64,000 bases of DNA from Selaginella tamariscina (Eukaryota; Streptophyta; Lycopodiopsida; Selaginellales; Selaginellaceae): assembly GCA_003024785.1 (NCBI GenBank), contig PUQB01000220.1, positions 1 to 64,000 on the forward strand, in the 5' to 3' direction. A program made the translations under genes and the position numbers. The notes beneath the pieces are model-generated. The model made no database searches. It saw only the letters and a program-made list of their open reading frames with translations, and was not told where the DNA came from. Below, one piece after another: positions 1-11,127 of the stretch (position 1 is the first letter of the stretch; every line of letters begins with the position of its first letter).

Positions 1-168
1 TCTATGAGCTTTCTATCGGATATACTGTAATTAAAATGTTATTGTATGCATAATATAAAGTGTATATGTGTGTGTACCAACAAAATTCATCAAAACTCAT
101 TCACTTGTATAACATAAATGTTGTTCTGCCATTAAGCTAGAATTCCCGGATTACAATCCGTACCTTGT

Positions 169-444
169 TCAAGCTTCCTCTTCACGTTCCGGAGGCAGCC
201 CACAGGGCTGCAGCATCTTCTGCATGAAATTGTAGCGCTCGCGGCCAATCGATTCATTTTCAGCAATGGCAAAGTACGCGAGCAGCGGGTAATGTCCGAT
301 GTATGACGCATAGCTGTCCCTCTGTATGTTCACTGCCCATTCAAACCTGTTCAGATCCGCATGCCCTGTTCCCACATATTTGGCCTGTAGATGCTCGAGC
401 TGCGAATTGATGTTGAATCGATCGCTTGCCTGCACACAGAACAC
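169..444 (-). CDS. SF3B5: Splicing factor 3B subunit 5 (SF3b10), intronless
   Basis: A 91-residue ORF that matches the small SF3b subunit of the U2 snRNP almost end to end, including SQLEHLQAKYVGTGHAD, RDSYASYIGHYPLL, YFAIAENESIGRERYNF and MLQPCGLPPERE. SF3b5 is a helical protein that stabilises the SF3B1 HEAT superhelix during branch-site recognition in the nucleus. Family length is about 86-90 residues and plant copies are usually intronless, as here. Odd point: plant homologues normally begin MQASDRF. Here that Met codon reads GTG (Val), and the only in-frame ATG lies three codons upstream, giving MFCVQASDRF. It is divergent to the GTPase gene starting at 671, with 226 bp between the start codons. 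Identity is nearly certain; the exact start is not. Confidence 0.95.
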   Translation of the reverse strand: MFCVQASDRFNINSQLEHLQAKYVGTGHADLNRFEWAVNIQRDSYASYIGHYPLLAYFAIAENESIGRERYNFMQKMLQPCGLPPEREEEA

Positions 445-670
445 AGTCTCACCACAAATCTCCCGCTCTCCTTCTTTCTCTCTCTCTTACACGCACACAC
501 AGGCAGCGCCTCAGCACTGAGCTCTTACCTGCATCTTTGCTCCTCGCCAAAAACCCTAACCCTATTCCCCTTATACTGCCCTTAAATCCGCACCCTTAGT
601 TACCCTTTGTTTAATTACAACTAATGAATCTTAAACCTTAACACATTGTTTTTAGGGTTCATCTTCTTCT
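445..670. promoter_or_regulatory. Bidirectional promoter between SF3b5 and the DAR GTPase gene
   Basis: These 226 bp separate two divergent start codons. The segment carries AACCCTAACCCT near 551-563 and TTTTTAGGGTTC just before the ATG at 671. These telo-box-like motifs are common near the transcription start of plant genes for translation and RNA processing. Pyrimidine (CT) tracts at 466-490 also fit a plant core promoter. The bidirectional role is inferred from layout. Confidence 0.55.
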
Positions 671-1631
671 ATGGCGCTCGTGAATGCGGACTTAGCGCGC
701 TGGCCGAAGGCGCTACAGTGCAGCAGAATCGATTACAAGGAATGGCGAGCTACAAGCATGCCAAAGGTATGAATACACGCACACAAAGAAAATGTACCGT
801 TGTTGTGAAAATGCGGTATTTTTATGCTAAGATATGACATAAATTGCTTTAATGTTTGTAATTATCAGTCAATTAAGCGTCGAAATTATGTTATTGCATC
901 TTCATCTCTAGCAGTGAAGACTTTCAAGCATGAGAAACCCACATTTGATGTTGATGAACACCGCATGATGACTACGGGCCGATATGTGCAGGTATATACA
1001 TATGCATAGACGTGTGTGTGTGCGTGAGAGAGAGAGAGAGAGTACATGACCATAGAGAATAAAATATAGCACTAACGTGTATATACGAACATATATACTT
1101 AAATATTCAATGTGATAATTTTTCTATAATGTATATAATGCTTGATGATATGTAGTGGTATCCAGGACACATTGCGAAAGCTGAGAGGAATCTAAAGGAG
1201 CAGCTGCTTCTGGTTGACGTTGTTGTTGAGGTGCGAGATGCAAGAATACCACTATCAACTGGCCACCCTCAGGTTCAAGATTTTATATGTTTATTACTTA
1301 GTTGTTTACTTGTTTAGTGTTTATTAAGCTGGACGAGTGGACAGAGGGAAAAAAAAGAGTGCTAGTACTTAACCGGGAGGACATGATATCCACTGCAGAT
1401 AGAAATGCTTGGGCATCCTATTTCGCTAGTAAAGACTTGCCTGTTATTTTTACTAATGGTCAGCATGGGAAGGTACGTAATTGTTGTATCAGTACTAAGA
1501 TATTAATATGTTTGCTAATTTAGTTTTTTGTTATAGGGGTCTATGAAACTCACAAGACAAGCCTCCACTGTAGCTTCGAGCATAAACACAAAGAGAAGAG
1601 CGAAAGGCCTTCTTCCTCGTTCAGTATGGAT

Positions 1632-1677
<46 letters not shown>

Positions 1678-2375
1678 TCACGCCATTGTATACATGTTCA
1701 AATAGATACATATGGTTCACTTGAAATATATATGAAACAGGTTAGAGCAGCAGTTGTTGGCTTTCCAAATGTTGGCAAGTCTTCAATAATTAATCGATTA
1801 TTAAAACGGAGGATATGTGAGGCAGCTCCACGTCCTGGCATCACCCGTCGTCTAAGGTAGGTTTGTGTTCTTTTTTCAGAGTTATAGTAATCCTCATATA
1901 ATGATGCACTTGTGTGAGAGTAGTACATTTATACCAGTGTATATAAATAGCAATATTTATCAAGACAGTAATATGTTCTTCTGGTTTTCACACCATACCA
2001 TATATTAGCGAGTTGAATACTATATCACAGACACACACGCACACACACACACAGAGAATCAAACATTGTGGTTGTAGGTGGTCGACAATCCATGATAGCT
2101 TAGATTTACTAGATTCTCCTGGTATATTACCGATGAAGCTGGATGACCAAGCTGCGGCTGTGAAACTTGCAATATGTAATGACATTGGAGAAGAGTCATA
2201 TGACGTCAATGGAGTTGCTGCTGTGCTTATCGAAAGGATGAAACGCATACCATGTGCAGGTTTTCATCCTCTCCTTGCCAGATTCTCTCTCTCTCTAACA
2301 TATATTTCCCAGGATCAAAAGTCTTGAGCGATCGTTACCACATTTACGCCCAACATTGTTCAGGAGATCTGTAAG

Positions 2376-2410
<35 letters not shown>

Positions 2411-2553
2411 GTTTCTGTATGTTGCAGGTATTTAGAAGAGATAGCCCAAAAACTGTTTAGGGGGATGTAAACCAAGCCGCCACTAGAGTTCTTCGAGACT
2501 TTAGAAAGGGTAAATTTGGATGGTTTGCTCTGGAAAATCCTCCAAAATCATAA
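671..2553 (+). CDS. DGP3: DAR GTPase 3-like (YlqF/RbgA family), probably chloroplastic
   Basis: Nine exons: 671-766, 869-991, 1156-1272, 1329-1472, 1537-1623, 1741-1856, 2078-2259, 2313-2370, 2428-2553. Phases agree at every junction. The product is a circularly permuted ribosome-assembly GTPase of the RbgA/YlqF type, which acts in large-subunit maturation. Motifs run in permuted order: [13 protein letters not shown] (the DAR motif), G4 [12 protein letters not shown]1 [18 protein letters not shown]2 region PRPGIT, G3 [10 protein letters not shown]. The C-terminal SYDVNGVAA and [13 protein letters not shown] match plant DGP3 rather than mitochondrial DGP2. The N-terminal residues are basic and Ser-rich, as in a transit peptide. 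Odd point: the last exon is out of frame by one base at the G run 2460-2464. Adding one G restores a standard C terminus ending at the TAA of 2551-2553, which looks like a homopolymer sequencing error. Confidence 0.9.
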
Positions 2554-2772
2554 TATAAAATACTGTGTATTATAAATATATATAAAACATTACATTATAT
2601 GCAGAATAACTGTTTCTCCTACATATTTTATTTCTTAGATAGCCTCTTTTGCAGATACTAGTCCTCTTACTTCCTGTGGCTACAAAAATAATAGTGTGTG
2701 GCGTGTAGTTAGTTAATGCTTTGTCGCGATATTGTAACTAGTTTACAAAATAATACGGGTTTATGTTTAATC

Positions 2773-3291
2773 TTATCCTAAAGAGTTACTCGCAGCTGCT
2801 TCCAGAGCTGCAGTTATCTCTTCTGTTGTGGCACTTATGCCTGGAGTTAGCTGCACAATACACGTCCTAAGTAAGCATTTAACAACATACACACACGCAC
2901 TCATATACTATAATATAGCACGCACAGTATGGTTTGATTGTGTGAATATACCAGTACGTGTGGATCTCTAAACTTTATATAAACCATATATCGATATAAC
3001 TACGTATTCATATACATATAAACATGTAGAAGCATATTGTCAAACAAGTACATATCCTTTTTGGGACTAACCTCTATTGTGAAAAAATGGACAGCAGTAT
3101 CTCCAAGTGTGGTAACATTAGATTGAAGGACTTCGACTTACATTGCTCCAGTGCAGTGAGTATTCTGAGAACGAGCTTAGGTGATTTGCAACATATTAGT
3201 TTGATTACTGCTTGTTCCCCGATAGATTGCACTTCAACCTGGACAGGTATCCTTGGAACCTGTAAGATTTTCCCATTATGACCAACCCCTA

Positions 3292-3328
<37 letters not shown>

Positions 3329-4349
3329 TCTCTCTATATCTCTATGTATGTATGTATGTATGCAATGTGATCAACGTACATATGTACATATCTACATTTG
3401 CGTGCGTGTGTTGTATGTTATACTCACGGTTTCAGCTCTCTGTTCAGTAGACAGGTCTATCTGTTGGGATCCTTTTTTCGCTTTACTAGCTTGAAGCTGC
3501 TTTAATTTCTTCTCAAGCTCCATGACATAGTTTATTGTGTCTCCAACTATTGATGCCTTGTCTTTCTGTGACAAATTATATCTGGTAAGTAATATTTTTA
3601 TATATATATGGACTTATATAAGAGAATGGGTTGTATATTAGAGAGAGGGAATCTTTACTTTTTAACACAAGTATAACGAACCCGTGATAACTTCTCTCTC
3701 TCTTACACACATGTAATTATCACGAGGTTTTATATTGCAATGCGTCAATCCTCTAATATGCACACGTGATGTTAATAAACACAACTAAAACATTGACATA
3801 GTACAATGCTCAAAAGTCCTTAGCACTTTCGAAGATTGCATTATGTGTCACATTCAACACCATACTAACCTTGGAAGATTTAGGAAGCATAGCTCTGAGA
3901 GAGGCAAACTTATCATTCATCTCCTCCCTCCGTTGCCTCTCAGCAATAATATGGCTTTCCCTCTGGAACTGAGTTCTATGGGGAGTCTTGTCAAAGTATT
4001 GGTTACCACGCATACCAAAATCCGTTAAACTGTCTTGAACCAGGAGTGGAGGTGGAGTCACAATGTGCTGAGGGTACATTGGCATGTTGCTGGTCCCCTG
4101 CGACATGAAATCCCTCAGTGCTTGAAGTTGTGCGGAAGACGACGAAGTGGAGGAGTCGCTTCTGTAGAAGCCTACATCCCCCAGAGCTTGAAGTTGATAC
4201 ATATGCTGGCTTGTCAGCGGGTCGATCTGCTGGTGGCTTTGGTGGTGTTGTCCTCCTCCTCCTCCCCAGTACAGGTCGCTTTCCATCTTCATCTGCTCAC
4301 TGTTACCGCTTGTACTTGCATCCGACCTGAAATACGAACTGGGGAGCAT
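2773..4349 (-). CDS. bHLH transcription factor with C-terminal ACT-like region
   Basis: Four exons on the minus strand: 4349-3870, 3565-3428, 3259-3072, 2850-2773, all phase 0. The N terminus is low-complexity (Ser-, Gly-, Gln- and His-rich). The basic region SHIIAERQRREEMNDKF has the His/Glu/Arg DNA contacts typical of E-box/G-box binding. Helix 1 is FASLRAMLPKSSK, and helix 2 is KDKASIVGDTINYVMELEKKL, completed across intron 1. After a linker, VEVQSIGEQAVIKLICC and LVLRILTALEQC resemble the ACT-like fold of plant subfamily III bHLH proteins. A nuclear regulator is expected; the subfamily is not certain. Exon 3 is shifted by one base near 3138-3139 (an AA run on the coding strand where AAA is expected). 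Beyond it the frame reads VEVLQSNVTTLGDTAVHFFTIE, so the gene is probably intact in nature. It is convergent with the GTPase gene, 219 bp apart. Confidence 0.85.
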
Positions 4350-4460
4350 CTCTGTTCAACTTTCATGACAAAACTCTATGGGACAGACAGGTATTCACTC
4401 CACACCACTCAGGTTGACTCTGTTGCAAAGGTACCACTTTCCATATTGATCCTATTGCAG

Positions 4461-4729
4461 AGATAACTGTCTGTGTTGCAGAGGAACAAGAGAGAATGTG
4501 TTTGTCAGTGAAAGGTGCACTCGAGCTTACTTTGATATTGATGGAGAAGGACGGTTTGCATATTGATATGGACAAGAAGAAGGAGGTACGCAACTATTTC
4601 AACTATCTGGGAGACGAGTGGGAATTGAATTGCAGCCCAAGTGACTCCACAGCAAGTTGGTTTTGGGAGCAGGAATTCAATGTAACAGAAGAGAAAGGAG
4701 CTAAAAAGGCAAGCTGTAGCAGTATCTAA
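4461..4729 (+). CDS. Unrecognised conserved-looking exon(s), partial gene
   Basis: An open frame follows an acceptor-like TTGCAG. It begins ITVCVAEEQERMCLSVKG and continues ALELTLILMEKDGLHID, NYFNYLGDEWELNCSPSD and WFWEQEFNVTEEKGAKKA, then a stop at 4727-4729. The balanced composition, Trp/Phe-rich patches and lack of repeats suggest a real protein, but I do not recognise the family. A possible further exon follows ATGACAG near 4782 (ARAFAARKEEELRSFV, stop near 4828). Upstream exons would have to lie inside the bHLH 5' region on the opposite strand, so this may be a 3' gene fragment. Confidence 0.4.
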
Positions 4730-4829
4730 TATACTGATTAACCTCTAAACTGTGTGTTTTATTGTGCACTATGACAGCAAGGGCATTTGCTGCAAGAAAG
4801 GAGGAAGAATTGAGAAGTTTTGTGTAATA

Positions 4830-4970
4830 ATGAGGAAACTCGGAAAGATCAACTGAAACTGCTGCAATTCGGGTTGCATTTATTGGTAAGACATTATGGC
4901 AGCTTTGCTGGTTTTTTGTCGCGTTAGTATAACGCCCTCAAGTGAGATTTACCTTAACATACGTATCACC

Positions 4971-5011
<41 letters not shown>

Positions 5012-5680
5012 TGTGTGTGTAAGTGTCATTTTTATACCAGGAGGGTGTATTTTGACTTTGCATATAGCTAATGATTTGTGGAGCTGGATTTGTGGAGGTT
5101 GTTTCTTGGGTGCCAAGCAAGCAAGTATGGTGGTTTTTTATAGGTTTTGACATCGCCAGGTGTGATGAAATCTTCCACCAGTAAGTTTTTAAAGATTTAT
5201 TTATATATTTTGATTATTACAGTAGAGGAGATAATGTCTTAAGTTGCTATTTATTGACAGTGGAATAAATAGCCTTCTGTACAGTTTGATCTTCCTTCAG
5301 GTACACCTATGTATGCGTGTGTGTAATATACACATGCACACGCACGCGCATGTGTGTGTATAAGGGGAAACGGAATACATGGAGGAGATAAGAAGGGGAC
5401 AGGAGACAGATGTGGTGAACACGCTGAGAATTTGCGCAAATATAGAGGGATGATTGGGCTGTATTTGTGTGTAGTTATCCTTGATCAAGGATCCAATCAC
5501 AAAAGTCAGTAAGAAAAAGTCCAAAGCTACCCAAAAACAGAAAGCAAATAGCAAATTAGAATTGACTTAAGGTGAGATTATATATATGGCTATTGTCGTT
5601 AACCATACGTTTAAAAAAACTAATTAAATTTTTATTTTAATATTATGTAAAATATATATATATATTTTATTTTCTGGTGG
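4830..5680. other. Mostly non-coding, microsatellite-bearing; one possible Lys-rich C-terminal exon
   Basis: Contains (GT)n at about 4980-5005 and an imperfect ACACGCAC/GTGTGTGT hairpin near 5315-5360. At about 5480-5567 (+) an open frame reads LIKDPITKVSKKKSKATQKQ and then stops. It could be the basic tail of the unrecognised gene just upstream, but I cannot connect the exons. Confidence 0.3.
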
Positions 5681-5841
5681 GTTGGTGGTTTCATGTGTAG
5701 TAGCTGGCTCACAACGGGGACAAACAAATATTGAAGATTTAGCTATGTGAGTGACACATTCTAGATGACAGCTAACATATTTTGCACCCTTCTGTTTTTG
5801 GTGTTTTATGAGGGAAGGCTTCGGGCATTTACAACTGCCTT
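5680..5841 (-). CDS. Possible zinc-binding (RING/PHD-like) exon, unassigned
   Basis: An open minus-strand frame has a regular Cys/His pattern: SCKCPKPS, then YVSCHLECVTHIAKSS, then IFVCPRCEPA. The spacing (C-x-C ... C-x3-C-x3-H ... C-x2-C) suggests zinc binding, vaguely like the C-terminal finger of SLX1-type proteins. No flanking exons could be assigned and the segment may be a gene relic. It lies just downstream of the DnaJ-type gene on the same strand. Confidence 0.3.
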
Positions 5842-5990
5842 AAGGTGTGTGCGTGTGTGCGTGTAATTCACACACGTTACCTACGTATACATGCATGTAT
5901 ACACGTATTAATTTAAATATGAATTATATTACCTCTTTAATATTTGCTGACAAAATTCATTTATCAATGGATAATGAAGCATCCAAAAAT

Positions 5991-6233
5991 TTAACCGACG
6001 TGTTCAAGTAATGTCCTCTGGCTCAACCGCCTCTCTGCTAGTGTGTTTGTTTACATATCCTGCAATATCACATATATATATATATATATTATGCATATAC
6101 ACGCGTCTCCGTGTGTGTGCGTGTATGGTGGGTAAACTACATACATATATACATTTATATGAAGTTGAGACAACAAATCTCTCATGTGCATATATCACAC
6201 ACACACACACAAAATATATGACATATATGTTGA

Positions 6234-6264
<31 letters not shown>

Positions 6265-7280
6265 CCTATTCCTAAGCAGAGTATGCACTTGCTGATGACC
6301 TTCCTACCCTTCTTTCTGTAAAAGGTCACCAGTCCAGTCCCTTGGCATCTCCTGCATACTCCCGTCCATTGGTAAATCACATTCTTACAGTTCTGTAATG
6401 TTATATTATACACTAATGTTCACATAGGACTTCTGTTTAACTAGAAATTCTTATATGTATATATAATACATAATACTTATTCGCATATATGGCACAATAA
6501 AATATAAACTATGTACTAAAGATGTACCTCTGTTGTTATTGTTCACATAGAAATATATAAGCGTCCTGTTTAACTATAGAATACATAATACCTATACGCA
6601 TATATTGGCACATTCATTATAAGATAATTTAAACTATGTACTAAAGAAGTACCTCTCCACATCCTTAACAGTTCTGTAATGTTATTGTTCACATAGAATA
6701 TATAAGCGTTCTGTTTAACTAGTATATGTGTATATAATACATCATACTTATAAGCATATATGGCACGTTCTTTATAAGAAAATATAAACTATGTACTAAA
6801 GAAGTACCTCTCCACAGTTACAGTTCTGTAATGTTATATTATACGCTATTGTATATATAAGCGTTCATGTATTATATATACATCATACTGATACGCATTA
6901 ACTATGTACTAAAGAAGTACCTCTGTATTAGGGTCGCAACTTGCAATTTTCTCCACTTCTTCTTTGGAGAGTGGCTTAGAATCTGGGTAAGCCATGGAGA
7001 GAGGCAATGCGTCCTCCTTATCTAACACACTCTCCTTATCCTTTTGCCACCACTTCCATTTCCACTTTGCGAACAATTTGGACCTGCTACTACCGTTCTT
7101 CTGAAGGCCTTGGCGCCGCAGATTCTCGCTAAAATCCCATCCGGGCTGCTCGATTACCGCTCCCAATACTCTAGCTACTCTTCTTGGCTGCACATTTCTG
7201 CAGTATGCCGTGCTGCAGCTGAATGAGGCTGCGAATGCCGACATGAACCCTAAAACAGGGGCCCCTGTTTTAGGGTTCAT
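5991..7280 (-). CDS. DnaJ-type Cys-rich (CxxCxGxG) small protein, probably plastid
   Basis: Three exons on the minus strand: 7280-6921, 6392-6266, and about 6040-5991. Exon 1 encodes a Ser/Ala/Arg-rich N terminus that looks like a transit peptide, a basic Trp-rich stretch (KLFAKWKWKWWQKDKE) and SKPLSKEEVEKIASCDPNTE. Exon 2 supplies CRRCQGTGLVTFYRKKGRK and CILCLGIG, two CxxCxGxG half-knuckles as in the DnaJ zinc domain and in BSD2/ORANGE-type plastid proteins. A short basic tail in exon 3 ends in TAA. Such proteins act as chaperone-like or redox partners; the exact function is not identifiable. The first ATG lies inside a 46-bp palindrome, and a second in-frame Met at codon 13 (MSAFAASFSCS) may be the original start. 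Intron 1 consists of tandem repeats that contain extra copies of the splice donor. Confidence 0.65.
6385..6935. repeat. Tandem ~110-150-bp repeats in intron 1 of the DnaJ-type gene, each with the splice-donor sequence
   Basis: Four degenerate units share TTCTGTAATGTTAT, TATAAGCGTTCTG and ACTATGTACTAAAGAAGTAC. On the gene's strand the last motif contains the exon 1 donor (GAG|GTACTTC). Copies of this donor end near 6530, 6655, 6810 and 6925. The repeats were probably produced by tandem duplication of the exon-intron junction. Confidence 0.7.
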
Positions 7281-7284
7281 GTCG
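7239..7284. repeat. Perfect 46-bp palindrome over the start codon of the DnaJ-type gene
   Basis: Both halves read CGACATGAACCCTAAAACAG... towards a central GGGGCCCC. It contains a telo-box (AACCCTAA) and an ATG on each strand. A perfect hairpin of this size at a translation start is unusual and suggests an inverted duplication of the 5' leader and start codon. Confidence 0.9.
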
Positions 7285-7628
7285 AACGTGGAAACCCTTT
7301 TTTACGACAGGTTTCAAATGGAAATATTTTGAATTTGTAATATTAACTCCTGTGTACACATGTTTACACTTGTACATATACGTTTTGGTGGTTATACGAC
7401 AGCCACATGGCAATGCCACGTGGTTGGAAAACACACTTGTATATAACCAACTTTTTGAAGTGATTTAGACAGATTTAGATAATAGTAATATATTAATGCA
7501 ATGTGATTGTGCTATAGTTCTTTAATTAAATAAATAATGTACGTGTGTGTGTGTGAGAGAGAGAGAGATGCATACGCTTTATAAACAGCCCCAGAATTCT
7601 CTAAATCATCAACAGGGTTTTAGGGTTT
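7285..7628. promoter_or_regulatory. Intergenic promoter region between divergent genes
   Basis: 344 bp between the DnaJ-type gene (-) and the exonuclease gene (+). Contains a GT/GA microsatellite at about 7543-7568 and TTTTAGGGTTT immediately before the ATG at 7629, a telo-box-like leader motif also seen upstream of 671. Confidence 0.45.
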
Positions 7629-10397
7629 ATGGCGGGCATGGTGCAGGGCCGTCTTGTGCTCCATTCATGGCGATCCTGCACGGGACGGGCTCTATTGAGG
7701 CGATCATTCACATCTTGGCTTCCTTCCGTGAGCTTCCCCACATTCAAGCAGCATCCCTTCCTTCACTCTGGAGAAGTATGCAATTCTGTGTGTGTGCGTG
7801 CTATATACTGGCAATGGAATAACAAATACATGTGCATTTCTGCACGCATACACAATATGTGCTCATATAATGTACCTGATAATGTGTTATGGCGTGCGTA
7901 TGTGTAGATATAGTGAATGTTTAACCTGCATTTACTTTTTACTGGGTCTGGTATGTGGAGTGCATCCATATATTATAACTCTCGTGCAATAAAAAGCCAA
8001 TGGAGTAACAGATACACACACATACACATAGATAGATATCTTTGGTGTTGTATATATAATATGGTGGAGATCCTAATGTGTTATGTACATGGACACACAT
8101 AGTTGTTTATCTATGTTTGCATACAGAATATATGGTGAGGATTCTAGAACATTTGCAACACAGTGTATTTAGGTATTTCTGTGTTTACATGTGCAATATA
8201 CATATAATGACATGATGATTCATCATAATTTCTTTTTATTTATTTATTTATCTAGTTGCCAAGGTGTTCAATACGGGATTTGCCTTATGATCAACCAACC
8301 ACAATGCAGAATAAGGTGCAACAGCATATTCCCATGACTCCAACAAGCACATCCAAAGGACGAATTCTCCTCGTGGATGGCAGTGCAGTTATATTCCGAG
8401 CCTATTACAAAATCATGGGTAAATAAGATGTTTTATGTCTCATATAAATACATATATGCATGGACATGTGTTATATACATAATAGATATGTATGACGCTT
8501 TTTATATATTGGAAAATTCACTGCAGCGAAAGTTTACCACGACATGATCCCAGAGTTACACTCTGAAGCAGATTGGGTGTTGACGGTGTTCACAGCTTTT
8601 ACCACGGTGCGTATGCGTGTGTATATACATACACACGCACACACAGAGAGGGAGGGAGGGAGAGAGATTCACTTATCAATCTAAGTTGAAGTTTATAGGT
8701 TAGCAAGTAATAAACAGAAACAAAACTGACGAAGTCTTACAGATCCTGGGGCTGCTAGATTTAAGTCCTTCCCATTTTGTGGTAGGTTTCTATAATTGTT
8801 ATTAGCGAGCGTTAATCACTCTGAATTTTTCAGGTAGTTTTCGATCATAAAGGTGGGTTTGACGGAGATCAGAAACTAAGTAAGATACGTGTGCGTGTGC
8901 GTGTGCGTATGTGCGCTCTTGTGTCTGTGCATGTGACAATTTATATTATACATTTAGACGTATTATACACATAAAATTTGCATCTTTTCTTTGTGGTTAT
9001 TATATGATGTATTCATATCAAAGATTAAATCATGGTATAATATCGTATATACTGCAGGTTTGACATTTCGACATACACTATTCCCTGAGTATAAGAAAAA
9101 CAGACCACCTACTCCGGACGCAATATATCAGGGCCTTGATTATCTTCGGCCAGCACTCGTTGCCATGGGAATCAAAGTGATAGAAGTGCGTAAGCTTTTC
9201 TATGACGTGTGTGCGTGCGTGTGTGTGTGTGTTTGATAATATTCTATGTTGTACAAACCAGGTTCCCGGTGTAGAAGCGGACGATGTCATTGCTACGTTA
9301 GCGGTTTCAGCAGCTGCTTCGGAGATGAAGGTTTTTATTTCCTTTTATATGTGCACAAGTACATCATGCACATTCATATATGAATGACATCAATAAGCTC
9401 ACATTCACTTTTGTAGGTGCGCATTGTTTCACCTGATAGGACTTCTTCCAGATAATATCTCCCGATATTCGGCTTCTGAGATTTGTTCCCAAGGGTGCTG
9501 GGTTAGTGTGTTCTCTCTCTCTCTCTACTAAGTGTATGCATATATTTCTAATTTTATGCATGCACGTTGCTTAATAGGATGGTTTCTTTTGGGATGGAGG
9601 AATTTTCAGAAAGATTTGGCAGTTTAAAACCATCACAATTTGTAGATGTTCTCTCCCTTGTGGGTGACACCTGTGATAACATACCAGGCAAGTTTACTTG
9701 TATTAAATTTCTATGCAGAGTTATAGAATCAGATTATTTGTAATTGTTGCCTTTAATATTTTAAAAGATTTCATCAGGTATACCCGGCATTGGCGAAAAG
9801 ACCGCGATCAAGCTTATCACCGAGTACGGTAAGCGTTATATCTGGTCTATATATAAAAGTAGCACCTTTTGAACGTGCACACACGCACGCACGCACTTTA
9901 GTTTAAGTTCTATGAACTTCCTTGGTATCTTGTATCTGTTATTTTGTATTAGGATCCATGGAGAATTTACTACAACACAGAGAGAAGGTGGTCCAGAAGC
10001 GAGCTTACAAGGGCCTTATGGCTGACAAAGGCGAGGCATTACTTAGCAAGCGTCTGGTATGTATTTGTTCTCTACATACATACATGTGTGTGTGTGATTA
10101 TTTGGTGTTTAGATTTACTTTCTCTTTGCTTTTAGGTGGCTTTGAGGGCTGATCTACCTCCTTACATGGTACCATTCACAATGGACGACTTCAGGTTGCA
10201 AAAACCGCACGTAAGTGCTGTGGTGTGTGTGTGTGTGTGTGTACATGTATATATTACAGGACAATGGGGAGAAATTGTTTCAACTCTTGGATGCAATGAG
10301 CGCTTTCATTGACAGCAATATTCACCTTGAGTTACGAGAACGCATCCTCTGCCAGTGGAATAAGTTAGAAGCCAAATCGAACTCAACCACATTATAG
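7629..10397 (+). CDS. Organellar 5'-3' exonuclease (DNA polymerase I 5'-nuclease / FEN-like)
   Basis: Thirteen exons with consistent phases: 7629-7775, 8256-8418, 8527-8606, 8743-8781, 8834-8852, 9058-9185, 9262-9330, 9417-9501, 9578-9687, 9778-9828, 9953-10056, 10136-10210, 10260-10397. The product has an Arg-rich N terminus (likely organelle targeting) and the PIN-like 5'-nuclease core: ILLVDGSAVIFRAYY (metal site), VVFDHKG, LTFRHTLFPEYKKNRPPTPD (arch region), VPGVEADDVIATLA, VGDTCDNIPGIPGIGEKTA (H3TH DNA-binding turn) and a helical C terminus. It matches plant organellar 5'-3' exonucleases related to the Pol I N-terminal domain, which process flaps in DNA repair and replication. Odd points: exon 5 is only 19 nt, the intron after 9687 is GC-AG, and one G is missing at 9439-9440 (SPDRDFF expected), probably a sequencing error. 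Confidence 0.9.
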
Positions 10398-11127
10398 CTC
10401 TAAGGTAATCAGTATATATATCCAATTTACATAAAGATGGGCACCACAAGTTTTGTATAAAGTGATGCGGTGAATATATGTGATTAAGATCTCATAATAG
10501 TGATTCTCTCCAAGTAGCATGCTTACAGTGTATGCCGGTATATATTTTAACACCGTTTATAATTAAAAAAACGTGGCAAATGATTAATATATTTGAAAGA
10601 GTTGTGTACCATTATTATTTGAACCTTTATTAAGAAATCTTATTGCATACTTGATTTGTCAAAATGTAAAAATATAATTACAATCTTAGTACTTGCATGC
10701 TTTTGAACAAGATTATGTACATATATATAACAACATCATTTTTTAGAATTGCTATATTAATCATATTTACCAATATGTAACATTGTGTATATATTACATA
10801 CATATAAAAGTATGTCTTTATAAGCGTGATTTGTATGTGTGTGTTTATAAATTATATTTATATATTATAAGGTCCTGCTCTTTAACTTTTGTTATTCCAA
10901 GTAACATAATTTAACAAAATCAAGGTCATAAGTACATTTGTAAAACTAATTTATGTATAAAATGTAATTACATATGTACGTGCAACATACACATATGGGC
11001 TTTATATGTAAGAATGTGGGATTTTAAATGCAAATGTATTGGTACATAATTGATTTAATATCTAAAGATTTAATCATAATATTATGATGTACATAATATC
11101 AGAAATATTGAAGTCTAACATAATATA
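10398..11127. other. AT-rich intergenic spacer
   Basis: About 730 bp of AT-rich sequence with short (GT)n/(TA)n tracts. It holds the exonuclease 3' UTR, whose end I cannot place. No gene or RNA seen. Confidence 0.6.
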
